Assembly (NCBI GenBank): GCA_002943765.1
Contig: PQWQ01000001.1
Span: 310,001 to 374,000 of the forward strand
Direction: 5' to 3'
Length of the DNA stretch: 64,000 nucleotides
Source: Psoroptes ovis
Lineage: Eukaryota > Arthropoda > Arachnida > Sarcoptiformes > Psoroptidae
Position numbers and translations under genes: made by a program. The notes beneath the pieces were generated by a model, which ran no database searches, was not told the origin of the DNA, and saw only the letters and a list, made by a program, of their open reading frames with translations. This document shows, piece after piece, positions 1-12,068 of the stretch (position 1 is the stretch's first letter; the number at the start of each line of letters is the position of its first letter).

Positions 1-324
1 CGAAATGCGCTATAGAATTCATCGTTTTTGAAACGATTTCATAGAAATAAATGGGAAAAAAACAAGAAGAAAATATTAAAATTTAATCAATCATATAATG
101 GATATGGTTTTTCAGTGATAACCAAAAAAACATGCAATAAAATCGGTCAAATTAATTGAATTTACATGGATGAAAATATACAGGAAAAGACAAAACGAGG
201 AAAACATCTGTTTTCATTCAAGAATCTAGACCACATTGCACTGTGAAAACATGAAAAAAAAATACAAACATTTTTATCCATTTGTCATCGCGAAAAAGAA
301 ACGGAAAAAAAATTGAATGGTATT

Positions 325-350
325 ATCATCATCATCATCATCATCATCAT
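325..350. repeat. (ATC)n microsatellite
   Basis: About eight uninterrupted ATC units. Read on the minus strand they give a run of methionine codons inside a spurious short frame. Confidence 0.9.
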
Positions 351-1304
351 AAGGATAATGGAATAATATTCATCATTTATTTTCATCAATTTTTCTCTGG
401 GTCCAAGGAAACGATATTTTGGGTGCAGAGAGAAAAGAAAAATAGATAAATGATTAAAAAGAATTACAATCAAATGGGGCCAAATGTGTCAAATGGAACA
501 TTTTTTTTCGAATAATTCCAAAGGGGGCCAAACGAATAACGAATTTAATGACAAATGACAAAATATGTATTCGTTTATGAGCAATTCGTTTTTCGCCCAT
601 TCATTTCATTTTATTTCATATTTCAATTGATCAAAATTGATTGATACTTATTTATTTATTATTTTCATTTTGTTTGTTTCTATATTTATCTAAAAGACAA
701 TTCACTTTAATACAACATATATATAAGAAAAAGACAATTGAATGATCGAAAAATGTCTTTGAAATGAAACAAACAAACATAAAAATGATGAATACAATAT
801 TTTTTCATTCGGGTCATTCATTTCACAAACACATTAATACACAAGCACTCATTCAATTCATTCATTCAATACATTCATTGATAAATTCTATTGATTTCTA
901 ATAATCCTTGTGTTTCATGTATTTGTATTCAATTCCATGTATTATTTTATCATAGAAATTGAATAAACAACAAGAAAAATAAGGAAAAGATTTGAAATGT
1001 TTCAAAATGTATCAATGATTCAAAAAAAAAAAAAAAATGATTTCAAATGAATAATCGAATAATACACACACAGAAATATTGAAAGACAGCCAAAGATCGA
1101 AAAATGATTAATGATCCAGGAATATTTTCTCGATATATTTCATTTTCTACCCCAAAGAAAAAATAACAAATAAACTAGTTTGAAAGTAACAAATATAATT
1201 GGAGTTTTGTAAGGGGGTAAACCCTTAAACAACAACAACAAAAGCTACAACAGCTAAAACAACAACGACAACAGCAGTAATTCATTCATTTAATATGTTG
1301 ACAT

Positions 1305-1370
1305 TGATCATCATTATTGATCATCATTGATCATTGATCATTGATCACCATCATCATCATCATCATCATT
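1305..1370. repeat. TGATCAT/ATC compound repeat
   Basis: Repeated TGATCATT words pass into about six CATs. The TGATCA units are self-complementary, so the block can fold on itself. A similar GATC-rich block lies at about 42070-42105. Confidence 0.7.
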
Positions 1371-1610
1371 ATTTGTATTTATATTATATCGATATAAATG
1401 AATAAATATTGATCTTTTGTACATCATAAGAGTAATGGTGAAATGAATGAATTGAATGAAATGAATGAACACAGAAAAAAAATGGATGAATTACACTTGT
1501 TTTATAATTCAGTAATTATGTAATATTTGAAAGAAAAATTATTTTGAATGGATTAACTAACTATATTAATATTATTATTTATATTAATAATAATTGTGTA
1601 TGAGCAAATA

Positions 1611-1691
1611 TTGGGTTGTCCCATAAGTTCTTGTCATTTTTTAAGATTTTTTTTCATTCGAAAAACGGCAAGAACTTATTGGACAACCTGA
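1611..1691 (+). mobile_element. MITE copy 1, type B
   Basis: First of 42 copies of a palindromic element of about 80 bp. The left end is TTGGGTTGTCCCATAAGTTC; the right end ends GAACTTATTGGACAACCTGA. TA flanks both sides (1609-1610 and 1692-1693), the target duplication typical of the Tc1/mariner superfamily. The core is the type B poly-T/GAAAAACGGC stem. It has no coding capacity, so it would depend on a transposase encoded elsewhere. Confidence 0.9.
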
Positions 1692-1770
1692 TACATTGAT
1701 TGATGATAATCGATGATATTTTTTTGGGATTTGAACAGATATTTTCAATATATTTTACAATGTAAAAATA

Positions 1771-1849
1771 CTGGATTGTCCCATAAATTCTTGCCATTTT
1801 TCGAATAAAAAAAATTGATAAAATGGCAAGAACTTATAGAACAACCTAA
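1771..1849 (-). mobile_element. MITE copy 2, type B
   Basis: The degraded left end is CTGGATTGTCCCATAAATTC; the right end has GAACTTATAGAACAACCTAA. TA flanks both sides. The core is reversed relative to copy 1, which lies 79 bp away. The changed ends suggest an older insertion. Confidence 0.85.
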
Positions 1850-3479
1850 TACAAAAATTCAAGTAATAATTGATCAAATTTATGATCTTTAAATTTTTTT
1901 CTTCGTTAATCATTTGACAGTATATAATTGTCAAATTTTTCACTTGTCATATTTTTTCTACTACTTTGTTGTCAATTTTTTTTTTCACTTGTCACTTGTA
2001 TCAAACGATTATTATTGTATATTGATAATAATGATAATAATAATAATAACGATTTAATGATGATAGACACATGAAATACTTTTAAGCCATTTTTTTACTT
2101 GTTAATATCTACATGATATGAAACACAATGATACAAGTGATGACTAGAAAAACTGTCAAATCGATTAGTGTAAAAATTAGGGAAGAGATGGATGGATGGA
2201 TGGTGGATGGATTGAAATCCATCATTCATCCACCATTCATTCTTCAATTTATTTATTCGAAACTTTATTGTCTTTGGGGGTTCAAGTAAACATGGGGAAG
2301 AGAAACTGTGAAAAACACATTTTTTTTTCGAGGCTAAGCAATAAGATCGAATGGCATTTTTCATTTTGAAAATAATCAAAAGAAAATATCAAAAATAACA
2401 AACAACAGCAATTACAACAGCAAAAGTATGTAATAAACAAACATCGATTGATTAATGGACGAAAATATTTGGTGCTGATGATGATGATGATCATGATGCT
2501 GATGTAATAATGTTTAATCATCATTGTCCTCATCATGATCATCATCATCAACCAATAACAATATTATAATACAAACGATGAAAATTTTCATCAATTACAA
2601 CAATAAAACGATCAAGAAACAAACCAAATATTGCACCATTGCACCAAATTAAACCAGTGGATATTTATTTATTTATTAGAAATATAAAATGTCAATCAAT
2701 CGCTATTACATTTAATTCTAATGATTTTTATTCTTTTTCCCATTAATTCGTTCATTCAATCATTTATTTATTTATTTATTTATTTGATCAGCAGACAATT
2801 TCAAACATTGTTTGTTCATTTTTCTTATTTTGATTATTATCAAAATAAAATATTTTCATTGAAATGAAAATTTGGTCAATTTGTCAATTTGATGCTATTA
2901 TTATTATTATTATTGTCAAATTATCAAGAATTTTATGGACACAAACAAATAAATAAATGAATAATAATACTAAAGCTAATGCTATGGATTATAATAAAAT
3001 GATGATAATAATAATAATAATAGATTCCAGATGAATTTTTCCCATAGAAAATCCTGAAAAAACAATTCAATAATTTAACCAAAGGGACCTTTTTGCAAGG
3101 GAATAAGATGCAAATTTTTTTATTATTTTATTATTTCATTATTTTCATTTAATTTTGATAATTCGGTTTCATTGTATATAAATATTTATGGGGATACATA
3201 TTATGCAAAGTCCATTACATGTATGTCTTAAGAAAAACACCAAGAAAAACAAATGATCCTCATAAAGAAATTCTTAGGAAAATTTTTTTTAAAGATAAAG
3301 TAAATTAAGGTCATTTTTTTTTTACTTGGGACTTTTGAGCGCTTTATTCCTATCTATCTTTTCAAAGGTTCTATGAGTAAGCGTAAGCCAATTTTTCATC
3401 TTACCACCCCACACTACCATAAGAATTATGGAACAATTCTGAGTGAAAAGATGGCGATGGAGATGAAGAAAAACATTTC

Positions 3480-3501
3480 AAAAAAAAAAAAAAAAAAAAA
3501 A
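3480..3501. repeat. A22 homopolymer tract
   Basis: An uninterrupted run of about 22 A residues followed by ATAAATAAA. No retroelement body precedes it, so I treat it as a simple tract, not a LINE or SINE tail. Confidence 0.8.
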
Positions 3502-3946
3502 TAAATAAACTCAAGAAAAGCTTATCACAAAATTTTCCATTTTTTTCGACAAATTCCTCAGCTTGGAATATATTCTTGAGCTCGGAAATATTCATGGATT
3601 CCTATGCTTATTAATTTTTCTATTTTGCATTCTCCATCATTTTCTCATTGTCTTCAATATCACTCTATCATATAAATAAATGAATATTGTATAATTGACT
3701 TAATTCAAGTAGCATTATATAATCATTAATAAATGAAGAAAAATAATAATAAATGTAAAAAAAGTAAAAATTGAAAAAAAAATGAAAAAACATTTGTGCA
3801 CATCTCTCAATAGAAAGTGTATCTCAAACACTTTACAAAGCAAACGAGTATACACAAAAACATTGAAAAATAAACCTAAGCATCATGGACCATCATCATC
3901 AAACACAGAAATAAATAAAAGTAAAACTTGTAAGAAATAAAATATA

Positions 3947-4030
3947 TTAGGTTGTCCCATAAGTTGTTGCCGTTTTTTTTTTTCATAATTCCCTACAATA
4001 TAATCGGCAAAAACTTATTGGACAACCTAA
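3947..4030 (+). mobile_element. MITE copy 3, type C body with CCC-type ends
   Basis: Left end TTAGGTTGTCCCATAAGTTG, right end ACTTATTGGACAACCTAA, TA on both sides. The core (CATAATTCCCTACAATATAATCGGC) is type C, but the ends carry the CCCATAAG flavour normally seen on type B. At 84 bp it is the longest copy, because of an expanded T tract. Confidence 0.9.
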
Positions 4031-4284
4031 TAAATAAGAATATTCTTATATTTCATATGTGTGTGTGTGCGTTTTTTTAAGGTTATTAATGATTGATGAT
4101 TAAACATATACACAAACATGGAATAAAATACACATTTACCGATATGTATGAGTATGGTATTATACGTTTTCGTGTACATTTGTTTATATTATTTATTATT
4201 AATACGAATTTTTTTCGCTTCTTTTCTTCTTACAGAAAGCCCATTCATTTCATTTAAAAATACAAAGATGAAATATGTAAAAAT

Positions 4285-4404
<120 letters not shown>

Positions 4405-4414
4405 TGCAAGAATA

Positions 4415-4494
4415 TTAGGTTGTCCGAAAAGTTCATCACGCTTAATCAATAGAGTTGTTCATGAAAATTGGCCAGAACTTTTCGGACAACTTGA
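4415..4494 (+). mobile_element. MITE copy 4, type A
   Basis: Left end TTAGGTTGTCCGAAAAGTTC, right end GAACTTTTCGGACAACTTGA, TA on both sides, 80 bp. The asymmetric type A core (TTAATCAATAGAGTTG then CATGAAAATTGGCC) is complete, with ATCACG in place of the usual ATTCCG. Confidence 0.95.
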
Positions 4495-4695
4495 TAATAA
4501 TATCGTTAAGAAAAATGAATAAGGAAAAGCATTGAAAAATTTATTCGCATCATTTTTGCTGCTTTTTTCAATTTAATTTCAATTTTAAATCATTTTTTTT
4601 CTGCAGCAGCAATAATAATAATAATAGAATAAATAAGTCAAAGTAAAAAAAAAAGGAAAAAAAAGTGAAATATTCAAATAAAAATGTTTTATGCA

Positions 4696-4777
4696 CAGGA
4701 CTGTCCGAAAAGTTCTGATCGATTTTCATGAACAAAACTCTATTGATAAAACGGAATGAACTTTTCGGACAGCTTAA
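4696..4777 (-). mobile_element. MITE copy 5, type A
   Basis: Reverse orientation. The left terminus is decayed to CAGGACTGTCCGAAAAGTTC and the right terminus to GGACAGCTTAA, so the TA flanks are no longer clear. The CGATTTTCATGAAC and ACGGAATGAACTTTTCGG arms are intact. Confidence 0.9.
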
Positions 4778-5042
4778 AAAAATCCATAATAATAATAATA
4801 TAATAATAATAAAATGTAAAATGAAATCATTATTTTTTTTCAGGGAAAAAAAATGAGAAAAAGAATTCAGATTCAGAAATACGTAGTACAAAGTATTAAA
4901 AATTGAAATTTTGAATATTTGCTTCAATTCTTCAATTCTTTACTGGTTTGAAATAAATATGAAATGGAGTTTTCAAGAAAAAAAATGAAATGTAAAAGGG
5001 AAAATATCATAAACAAACAATAGACATGTTTCAACAACATGG

Positions 5043-5094
5043 AGAAATTGAATTTCATTGAAGATTTTCATTTAAAGAAATTGAATTTCATTGA
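5043..5094. repeat. 19-bp direct repeat pair
   Basis: The word AGAAATTGAATTTCATTGA occurs at 5043-5061 and again, identically, at 5076-5094. A degenerate GAATC-rich stretch follows to about 5300. Confidence 0.85.
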
Positions 5095-5221
5095 TTGTAT
5101 TCAAATAAGAATGAATCTCTTGAAAGAAATGAAACAGAAAAAGATGAAATCCTGGGAAGAATCTCGAACGGAATCAAAGAGCGAAGAGAATCAAAGAATC
5201 AAAGGAATTCGTGAATCTTAG

Positions 5222-5253
5222 AATCCTTGGATCCATGAATCCTTGGATCCATG
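5222..5253. repeat. 16-bp tandem duplication
   Basis: AATCCTTGGATCCATG is repeated head to tail twice without mismatch. It contains GGATCC palindromes and lies inside a broader field of GAATC/GATTC words. Confidence 0.9.
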
Positions 5254-6764
5254 AAATCTTAAGATTCACCTAAAAATCTTTGATTCCAAAAAAATCCTAG
5301 GTTTCAAAATAATGATAATAATCCAGGTTTCTGGTTTGACCAGGCGGCTGCAGCACTGTGAAACATTGATTCTGATCGTTCAAATACAGGAGTTATTCCA
5401 ATATTTTTCGATATTTTGGATCAGATTTATTCTTTTTTTTTTTGAATTTCAAAAATCAAATATTAAATCAATTATTCTTAGGGAAAAATTTTGTATTGAA
5501 CCAGATATTACAATAGAATTCATTTTGAGACGGTAAAGACGTTGGAAAAAACTTTTACTTTTTTCAATTTTTCATAAAGGAAAAATTGAAAAATTTTAAA
5601 TGCTTTTCACGGTGTAAAAAGCATGGAATATATTTTCCTATTTACATTGTTATGGTGTTACAAATAACAAACAATGCAAAATCAGAATTACTACAAGCAG
5701 ATATACTTTGATGTATCCATGCTTAGTGTATACAATCATTATTATTATTATTATTATTATTGAAATTATCATCATGTAAATTTGATATTTCTCCGGACAA
5801 AATTTCACTTTCAAAATATTTTTTTTTTTTGAAACTTTTTAAAAAAAATATTTTTCCAATCGATTGATCGATTTTCGTTTCCCCATTCACCAGAAAGAAA
5901 AATGAATGAATCACGTGTGTTTGAATATGTTCAAGCACATTTTATGGGGGTGTTTGGTGCTTTCTCTGACAAAGTGCAGCTTTGATCGACAGAAATAAAC
6001 ATTTCACAATGGAGAAAACTACGGAAAATGATTGAATACAAATGAACAAGAACAATTATTTTGGGAAATATGTTTTTTTGAGAGAAAAATGAATGAAAGA
6101 ATTCATTTTTTAGTATTTTAAATAATCGATTTTTTTGAAATTTCAAATTTTTCAAAATTTAAAATTTTCAATCATCAAATTAGAGTCAGAGGCTATAAGG
6201 GAGACAGAATCTTTAATAATTTTTCTAAGAAAATATTTTGTAAAATCCTTCTACGAATACTCAAAGAATCTTCAAAGAATCTTCTGAAATCATTCAACCT
6301 TCAATCATTCAAAACCCTTTACCAGACGCAAGATCAGCGTCTACTGCTGCATATGGGGCTAATTATTAAGCTTTTAAAGGCTTCTGAAAATTTTCATAAT
6401 TTAATAATTTATAAAATCATTTATTTATTCATATTTCTGCTCTCGATTCAAATTCAATTTTCAACTTTTTTACGCATAATTTATTACTTTGTATCATTCA
6501 TCGTTATTATTGTATTCAATTATTTTCATCGATAAAAATATGAAAAATTCGATAATAAAATAGAGGAATCGTAGGAGAGTAAAAGAGAGCGAGGAAAGGG
6601 AAAATTTCAATTTTGTTTTTTTCCAATTTTTTTCCATGATCAAAATCAATAGATTGATGATGATGATGATGATGATCAATAAATATTTTCTGTATTTTTT
6701 CAAAATAAATTGTTATTTATTTTCATCATACAACATTTAATACACCAAAAAAAAAAGAATAGTA

Positions 6765-6846
6765 TTAGGTTGTCCCATAAGTTTTTGCCATTTTTTGAAT
6801 TTTTTTTCTTATTTGAAAAACGGCAAGAACTTATGGGACAACGTAA
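6765..6846 (+). mobile_element. MITE copy 6, type B
   Basis: Left end TTAGGTTGTCCCATAAGTTT, right end GAACTTATGGGACAACGTAA, TA flanks. The core TTGCCATTTTTTGAAT pairs with GAAAAACGGCAAG to form a stem over nearly the whole element. First of three different body types within 425 bp (with copies 7 and 8). Confidence 0.93.
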
Positions 6847-6920
6847 TAATAAACCATAATAAAATGATAATAATAATAATGATTGAAACACTGTGACTTC
6901 AATAAATTTTTTTTTATTTA

Positions 6921-7001
6921 TTAGGGTTATTCGAAAAGTTCATTCAGTTTGATCAATAGAGTTGCTCATGAAAATCGGCCCGAACTTTCCGAACAACCAA
7001 A
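6921..7001 (+). mobile_element. MITE copy 7, type A
   Basis: Left end TTAGGGTTATTCGAAAAGTT, right end AACTTTCCGAACAACCAAA, between TA dinucleotides. Several end changes indicate age. The GATCAATAGAGTTGCTCATG core is clear. Confidence 0.9.
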
Positions 7002-7109
7002 TATTTATTTCCAAATATCAGAATATTTGAATATTGCTCGAAAATTTATTTCAACACATTCAATTAATATGATTATTATTATTGAATTTATCGTTTATTA
7101 TCGTTTATA

Positions 7110-7189
7110 TTAGGCTGTCCGGAAGGTTCTAGCCGATTCTCATGAGCAACTCTATTGATTAAGCGAAATGAACTTTTCGGACAGCCTAA
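7110..7189 (-). mobile_element. MITE copy 8, type A
   Basis: Both ends carry the GGCTGTCC variant (TTAGGCTGTCC, and GGACAGCCTAA on the right), with TA on each side. Reverse core with TTCTAGCCGATTCTCATGAG and TGATTAAGCGAAATG. Confidence 0.93.
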
Positions 7190-7520
7190 TATATGACTAT
7201 ATATGGGATTCTATTCAAAGAATTCATTATTATTATTAGTTCCAGTTTGGTGAATTTGAATTTTCGATATAAAAAAAATAAATAAATATCGAAAATAAAG
7301 AGTAAAATTGTTGATATTAATTTATTGATTGATAAATTGAAAAATTAGATCAAGAAGGATGAAAATGAAAAAAATGATTTCCATTTTTCAAAATTTTCAG
7401 TTTTAACCCTTAGTTTCTTTGATTCTGAATACATTTAAGTATTCAGAGTATTTGCATGAACCGTAGAAAGAAACTAAGCTAATGTGTCTAATGAATATTC
7501 TGGTTATTTCAATAATAATA

Positions 7521-7641
7521 CAGGGTTTTTTAGTTTTGATTCGAAGTTTCAAAAATGAATTTCATAATTTTACAGTTTAAAATTCCATTGAAAACACACG
7601 AAAAACAGTTTCAAATCTTCGAATTAAAACCTTAAACCTTG
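7521..7641. mobile_element. CAGGG-ended MITE, copy 1
   Basis: A 121-bp element flanked by TA, starting CAGGGTTTTTTAGTTTTGAT. The reverse complement of its right end reads CAAGGTTTAAGGTTTTAATT, giving imperfect inverted repeats of 35-40 bp that share TTTTRATTCGAAG. It matches the 56165-56304 element in both arms and is unrelated to the TTAGGTTG family. TA flanks suggest a Tc1/mariner-type origin (inference). Confidence 0.7.
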
Positions 7642-8049
7642 TAATGAATGTGAGAATCGAAGGAAATTCTCGCTGCTTGTTTCGTCGTTTATTTATTTAT
7701 GTTTTTCGGTAATTTCTTCGGTAATTTAATGGTTTTCCCTCTCTCTCTGCCTCTTTTTCAATTTTTGCATACATTTGAATGTATTTATATTCGTCAGTGT
7801 CAGTCATTCAACCAGTCAGACAGTCAGTCAGTGTTTATATGTAAATATGCATGTGTATGAGTTGGTTTGTCTAAACATTGTAAAATTTACAATTTTTCTC
7901 AGTATTTTTAGGTTGAAATAAATGTAATAAAATGAAATTTGCTCGATTTTTATTATGGTCCACATGAAATTCTAGGGAAAATTTTTTTTATTATTCGTAT
8001 GGTAAAACATTGTTGTGTTTATTATGAAATGAAAATAATAACAATAATA

Positions 8050-8131
8050 TTAGGTTGTCCGAAAAGTTCATTCCGCTTAATCGAATAGAGTTGTTCATGA
8101 AACTTCGGCCAGAACTTTTCGGACAATCTAA
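8050..8131 (+). mobile_element. MITE copy 9, type A
   Basis: A near-consensus copy with end TTAGGTTGTCCGAAAAGTTC and TA flanks. TCGAATAG shows a one-base insertion. It lies about 290 bp into the putative DUOXA intron, the element nearest the exon. Confidence 0.95.
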
Positions 8132-8417
8132 TAATAAAATTTCATTTCATTTCATTCATTTTATTCATTTATTTAATTATAATTAAATTTTTTCTCTTTT
8201 CAATTTTATGAGAGAAAATATAATATATTCAATGGATTCAATGGTTTGTGTCTGTGTATTTGAATGGGATGAAAAAACAAGGAAAAGAAAACAACATTTC
8301 AAACATTCATATATTCATTCACATTGAAATAAATGAAATAAATTAATTTGACACAAATTGCATGGATGTATATAAGCGAAAATTTTAAGGGAAAAAAAAA
8401 TTAAAAACAAATTTGAC

Positions 8418-8423
8418 ACATAC
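8418..8423 (-). promoter_or_regulatory. 5' splice site of the DUOXA exon
   Basis: On the minus strand the exon ends AAAGAG and the intron opens GTATGT, a good match to the metazoan donor consensus. The reading frame stops being DUOXA-like exactly at this point. The junction falls between codons (phase 0). Confidence 0.8.
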
Positions 8424-8621
8424 CTCTTTACGAATGCCAGGAAATATGATTAAAAATGCAACAAAAAATGTTGTAAAACTAATATAAATCAATATATTAC
8501 GTATATCTTCAATGGCAGCTGTACGATTAATCGATGAATATAATACTGGGCCACCATTATCTTGAAATGCATCGAACCAACTGTTACCGATGTTGATCAA
8601 GTCTGGCTGTGATGATGACAT
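8424..8621 (-). CDS. Dual oxidase maturation factor (DUOXA / moladietz / NIP), first coding exon, partial
   Basis: 66 codons from ATG (8621-8619) to a phase-0 donor. DUOXA proteins are ER-resident membrane partners that let the NADPH oxidase DUOX mature and reach the surface, where it makes hydrogen peroxide. Visible here: WFDAFQDNGGPVLYS (residues 15-29), an N-glycosylation sequon NRT (32-34), a hydrophobic first membrane segment at about 43-60, and the boundary motif FLIIFPGIRKE (56-66). From memory, Drosophila Mol has the same order: WFDAF, DGGP, LYS, NRT, FLIIFPGVRKE. The 14 residues before WFDAF are longer than the fly N terminus. This ATG is used because it is the only in-frame Met in the exon and the upstream sequence turns A/T-rich; a splice acceptor at CATCATCACAG just inside the exon is an alternative. 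The remaining membrane segments must lie beyond the left edge. Confidence 0.8.
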
Positions 8622-11570
8622 GATTCGTTTTGTTATTTTTGATTAGTTTTTTTAATGTTTGACAATTAATCAAAGATTTAATTCAATGATGATAATGTAT
8701 TTGAACAATAAATCACAATTTTTTTTTGTCTTAAAATTCAAAGCAAATATATCAGCAGTTGAGATTCAATTTTTCAATAATAAATTGATCAAAACCTATT
8801 TTTAAAAAAATAAGAAATGATTAAATTGAGTTGTAATATAATAAGTAATAAGTTTCATGGTTTAAAACACGAAAAAAAAATTTCTTCGACTAAATGTCAA
8901 AGTAAATCAAAAAAATAAATCAAAAACAATTGAAAATTGAAATGAACATTATTTTGTATATTTTGAAAATGTGTCAAATCATCTTTGAATAATAACAATC
9001 AACAATGATGATTAACGATCAATTTCACCTGAATTTTTTTTCGCGGTATTTTTTGGGTCGATCATTTATAATGACTAGTAAATTTTGGAAAAAAAGATGA
9101 AATAAACTGGACTAAAAAATTGTAACAAGTTGACTTTATTCGATTTCAACACACATCATTGTTTCATACAATGATTAAATTGATTGAATCAATCGATGAT
9201 TGGTGGCTTTAATTGTGATGAGCAAATGAATAAAAAAGCGTAGAAATAAACAAGGAAGAAGGTTTGAAATCAATTTTTTTTTTTTTTTTTTGAAAATTAA
9301 GATTAATCACAAATCTATTAATTATAATCATGATTATCGAATAATGATGATCGTTTTCCTATTTTAAATAGGAATACATTCACTCGCATACAAACTAACA
9401 CACTAATCGATCATTAATCAATTTAAATGAATTATCTTAAGCAAAAAATGTATTTTTAGTTCAACACAGAAAAAAAAGGTGTGATTTCAAGTCACAATCA
9501 ATTATTATTCAAGTCAATTATTTGGGGTTTTCTTCTTCTTCTTCTTATCGAAATCACAAAGCACAGTAAATCAAAATCACAAATCAAATCAAATAATTAG
9601 AGATCATCATCATCATCACCAGAAGCAGCGAACAAAAACATTTAATATTGGAACAGTTGAACAGTGAAATGTGTGTGTGTGTACGGCACACCAACGATTT
9701 CATATTGAATATTAAAACTTTGTTGCATTTAAAGAAAAAGAGATTTTCTTATTTCAAATCGAAGATGTTTCAGAAAATTTCATTTAATTTCTCTTTTTTT
9801 TTCTTATATTTGTGATTCATTTTAATTCAGTTCAATTCGATTCAACACATCATGATTTGAGCTAAGAAAATGAAATGAAATTAATTTCAAATACACACAA
9901 AAATTCAATGTTTATTGATTGTTGCATACATACATACAAACACATATGAATGCAACGATCTCACCTTAGTTGCTTTCCAAATGAATGACGGATAATGTTC
10001 GTCGAAATCATTTATATTTTTCAATGAACAGTGGAAATAAAATGAAATGTAAAACATTTCAACATCATTCGATCGATTGTTTTCATATAATTTGATTTGA
10101 TTTGAATTTTTTTCACTTTCTCTCACAGCGTTTCATTTTCACAGGTTTATATCTTTATATTTTTATAAAAAATTACCTTTTTACATTCATATTCATTTAT
10201 TTTTCCTTTTCCTCATATATCAATCAATCAATCAATCAATCGAATAATTATAAATAATGTTCACATATTTTTTTTATGGTGTTAAATGATTTATTGAATA
10301 TATTTGAATTTACATGTGTTGTTGGAAATGTTATATACAAATACTGCTTAAAACACAAAGACACATTCGAATATGATTAATTTCAAATTGTATTTATTTG
10401 TTTTTTAGTTGTTTTAATTTGTTGAAATTAGTTTGTTGAATAAAGGCTATTGTTAGGACAAAATACAAATCAGCTTTGAAACTGTGGAACCAAATACACA
10501 ATGTGATTAACTGAAAAATAAAATCAAATAAAATGTCCAACATCAATCAATAGGAATCGGTAGGAAATGTAAAATAATTCTAATCAAAAATCAAAATTCA
10601 AAGATTGATATTTTCATTATCATAAGAGAAAGTGAAATGAAATTTCATTGTTTTTTTCTTTTGTTTTTGTCAGAACAATTCCAGCGAAGTAAATCTAATA
10701 TAAAACATCAATGAAAACAATGAAAAAACAAATGAATTAATCAAGGTTTTTTTTTTCGCCAAAAACAAACGAAAAAATCATTGATATATTATTAATTGTG
10801 TTCAATAAATGTTATATTCATTTATTATCACCAATGATTTTCAATTTTATTTTTGTTCTCATTTCACTTTTTAATTAGTCATTAGTTTATTTCAAATTTT
10901 GATCTTGTTACTGTTTTTAGAATACAAACAAATCTTGGAAAAATAACATTTCAAAAGATCTCATTTGTTCATAGGTCCATACAAATGAATGAATGACTAA
11001 ATGAAAGAGAGAGAAGCAATACAACGAGATATTGCTTTGACTAGGGGACTTGCAAGACATAGCAGCTTGTATATTGTACACAAACAAACAGAAAAACAAG
11101 CACGTAACATTGCATCTCTCAGCTATTCGTTTGTTTGTTTGTTCATTTCAAAAAGCAACTAAAAATAAACGGAACTAACAAATGATAATAATTGATAATA
11201 ATTGATCATTTGTTTGTTTGTATGTAAAGACCTTCATTGATGTCTATGAAATATGAAATGGAATTGAAAAAATTGAAAAATTGAAAAAAATTGATTAAAT
11301 AAGGGGAAAATGAAAATCAAATTAATTTGTTTATGTTTGGTTTTCGAGCCAAGGAGGAAAATTTTCAAAACTATGACAGATTTACCTAAGAAATTTAAAA
11401 AAATAGATAAATTTTCAGGGTTGAATTTGATAATTGTCATTTTATCTTGTTTTTACAAGCAAAAATTTTAAAATTTTTAATTGAAATTCATTTAAAATAA
11501 GCAAAAATCATAGGGAAATAGACTTGAGTTTTCAACTAAATTTTCCAATTTGATTTTATTATTGCTAATA
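8622..11570. other. Region upstream of the DUOXA start; no gene recognised
   Basis: This should contain the DUOXA promoter and any 5'-UTR exons. There is no clear TATA box or initiator I would defend. A strong donor-like AAG|GTGAGA on the minus strand at 9964/9965 marks a possible non-coding exon. A CAAT tetranucleotide repeat (10221-10241) and poly-T/poly-A tracts are present. It is free of the 80-bp MITEs for about 3.4 kb (8132-11570). Confidence 0.5.
10221..10241. repeat. (CAAT)5 microsatellite
   Basis: Five tandem CAAT units. Confidence 0.85.
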
Positions 11571-11652
11571 TTAGGTTGTCCGAAAAGTTCATTCCGCTTA
11601 ATCAATAGAATTTCGGTCATGAAAATCGGCCACAACTTTTAGGACAACTTTT
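11571..11652 (+). mobile_element. MITE copy 10, type A
   Basis: The left end is perfect TTAGGTTGTCCGAAAAGTTC. The right end is degraded to AACTTTTAGGACAACTTTT before TA. The core has GAATTTCGGTCATG, where GAGTTGTTCATG is usual. Confidence 0.92.
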
Positions 11653-12068
11653 TATTTACAAAATTTGCAAAAAGCCTTCGTTGCATGAAGCAAAAAAAAA
11701 AAAAACGCGAAAAACAAATAAATTTCAAACCATATATACTAATAATAATCATTAGCCATAAAATCAAACCAATCAACACTTGTATATTTATTTATTTATT
11801 TATTTGATTCAATTCAATTATTTTTATTTTATTTTATTTTCTTTTCTTTCAAATGTGTTTTCGGTTGAATGAATCATTTCGAGTCAGTATTTTTTTATAT
11901 ATTTGGCTTGAAATTTTCAGTTTGTTCATAACAAAATACCAAATAATAATAATAAATTGATTGTAAAAATGAATTAAAAATAAAAAATGTTTCTGAACGA
12001 AATGAAAAAAAAAAGAATCTAATTCGATTTATCAATGAGAAATTTGTATCAATTTTTATATATAATAT

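Noticed and set aside
3480..3501. Retrotransposon poly-A tail
   Set aside because: There is no upstream LINE/SINE body, RNA polymerase III box or target duplication around this or the other A/T tracts.
4568..4927. 119-codon minus-strand frame
   Set aside because: It crosses MITE copy 5 and ATT repeats, with low-complexity Phe/Leu/Ile content.
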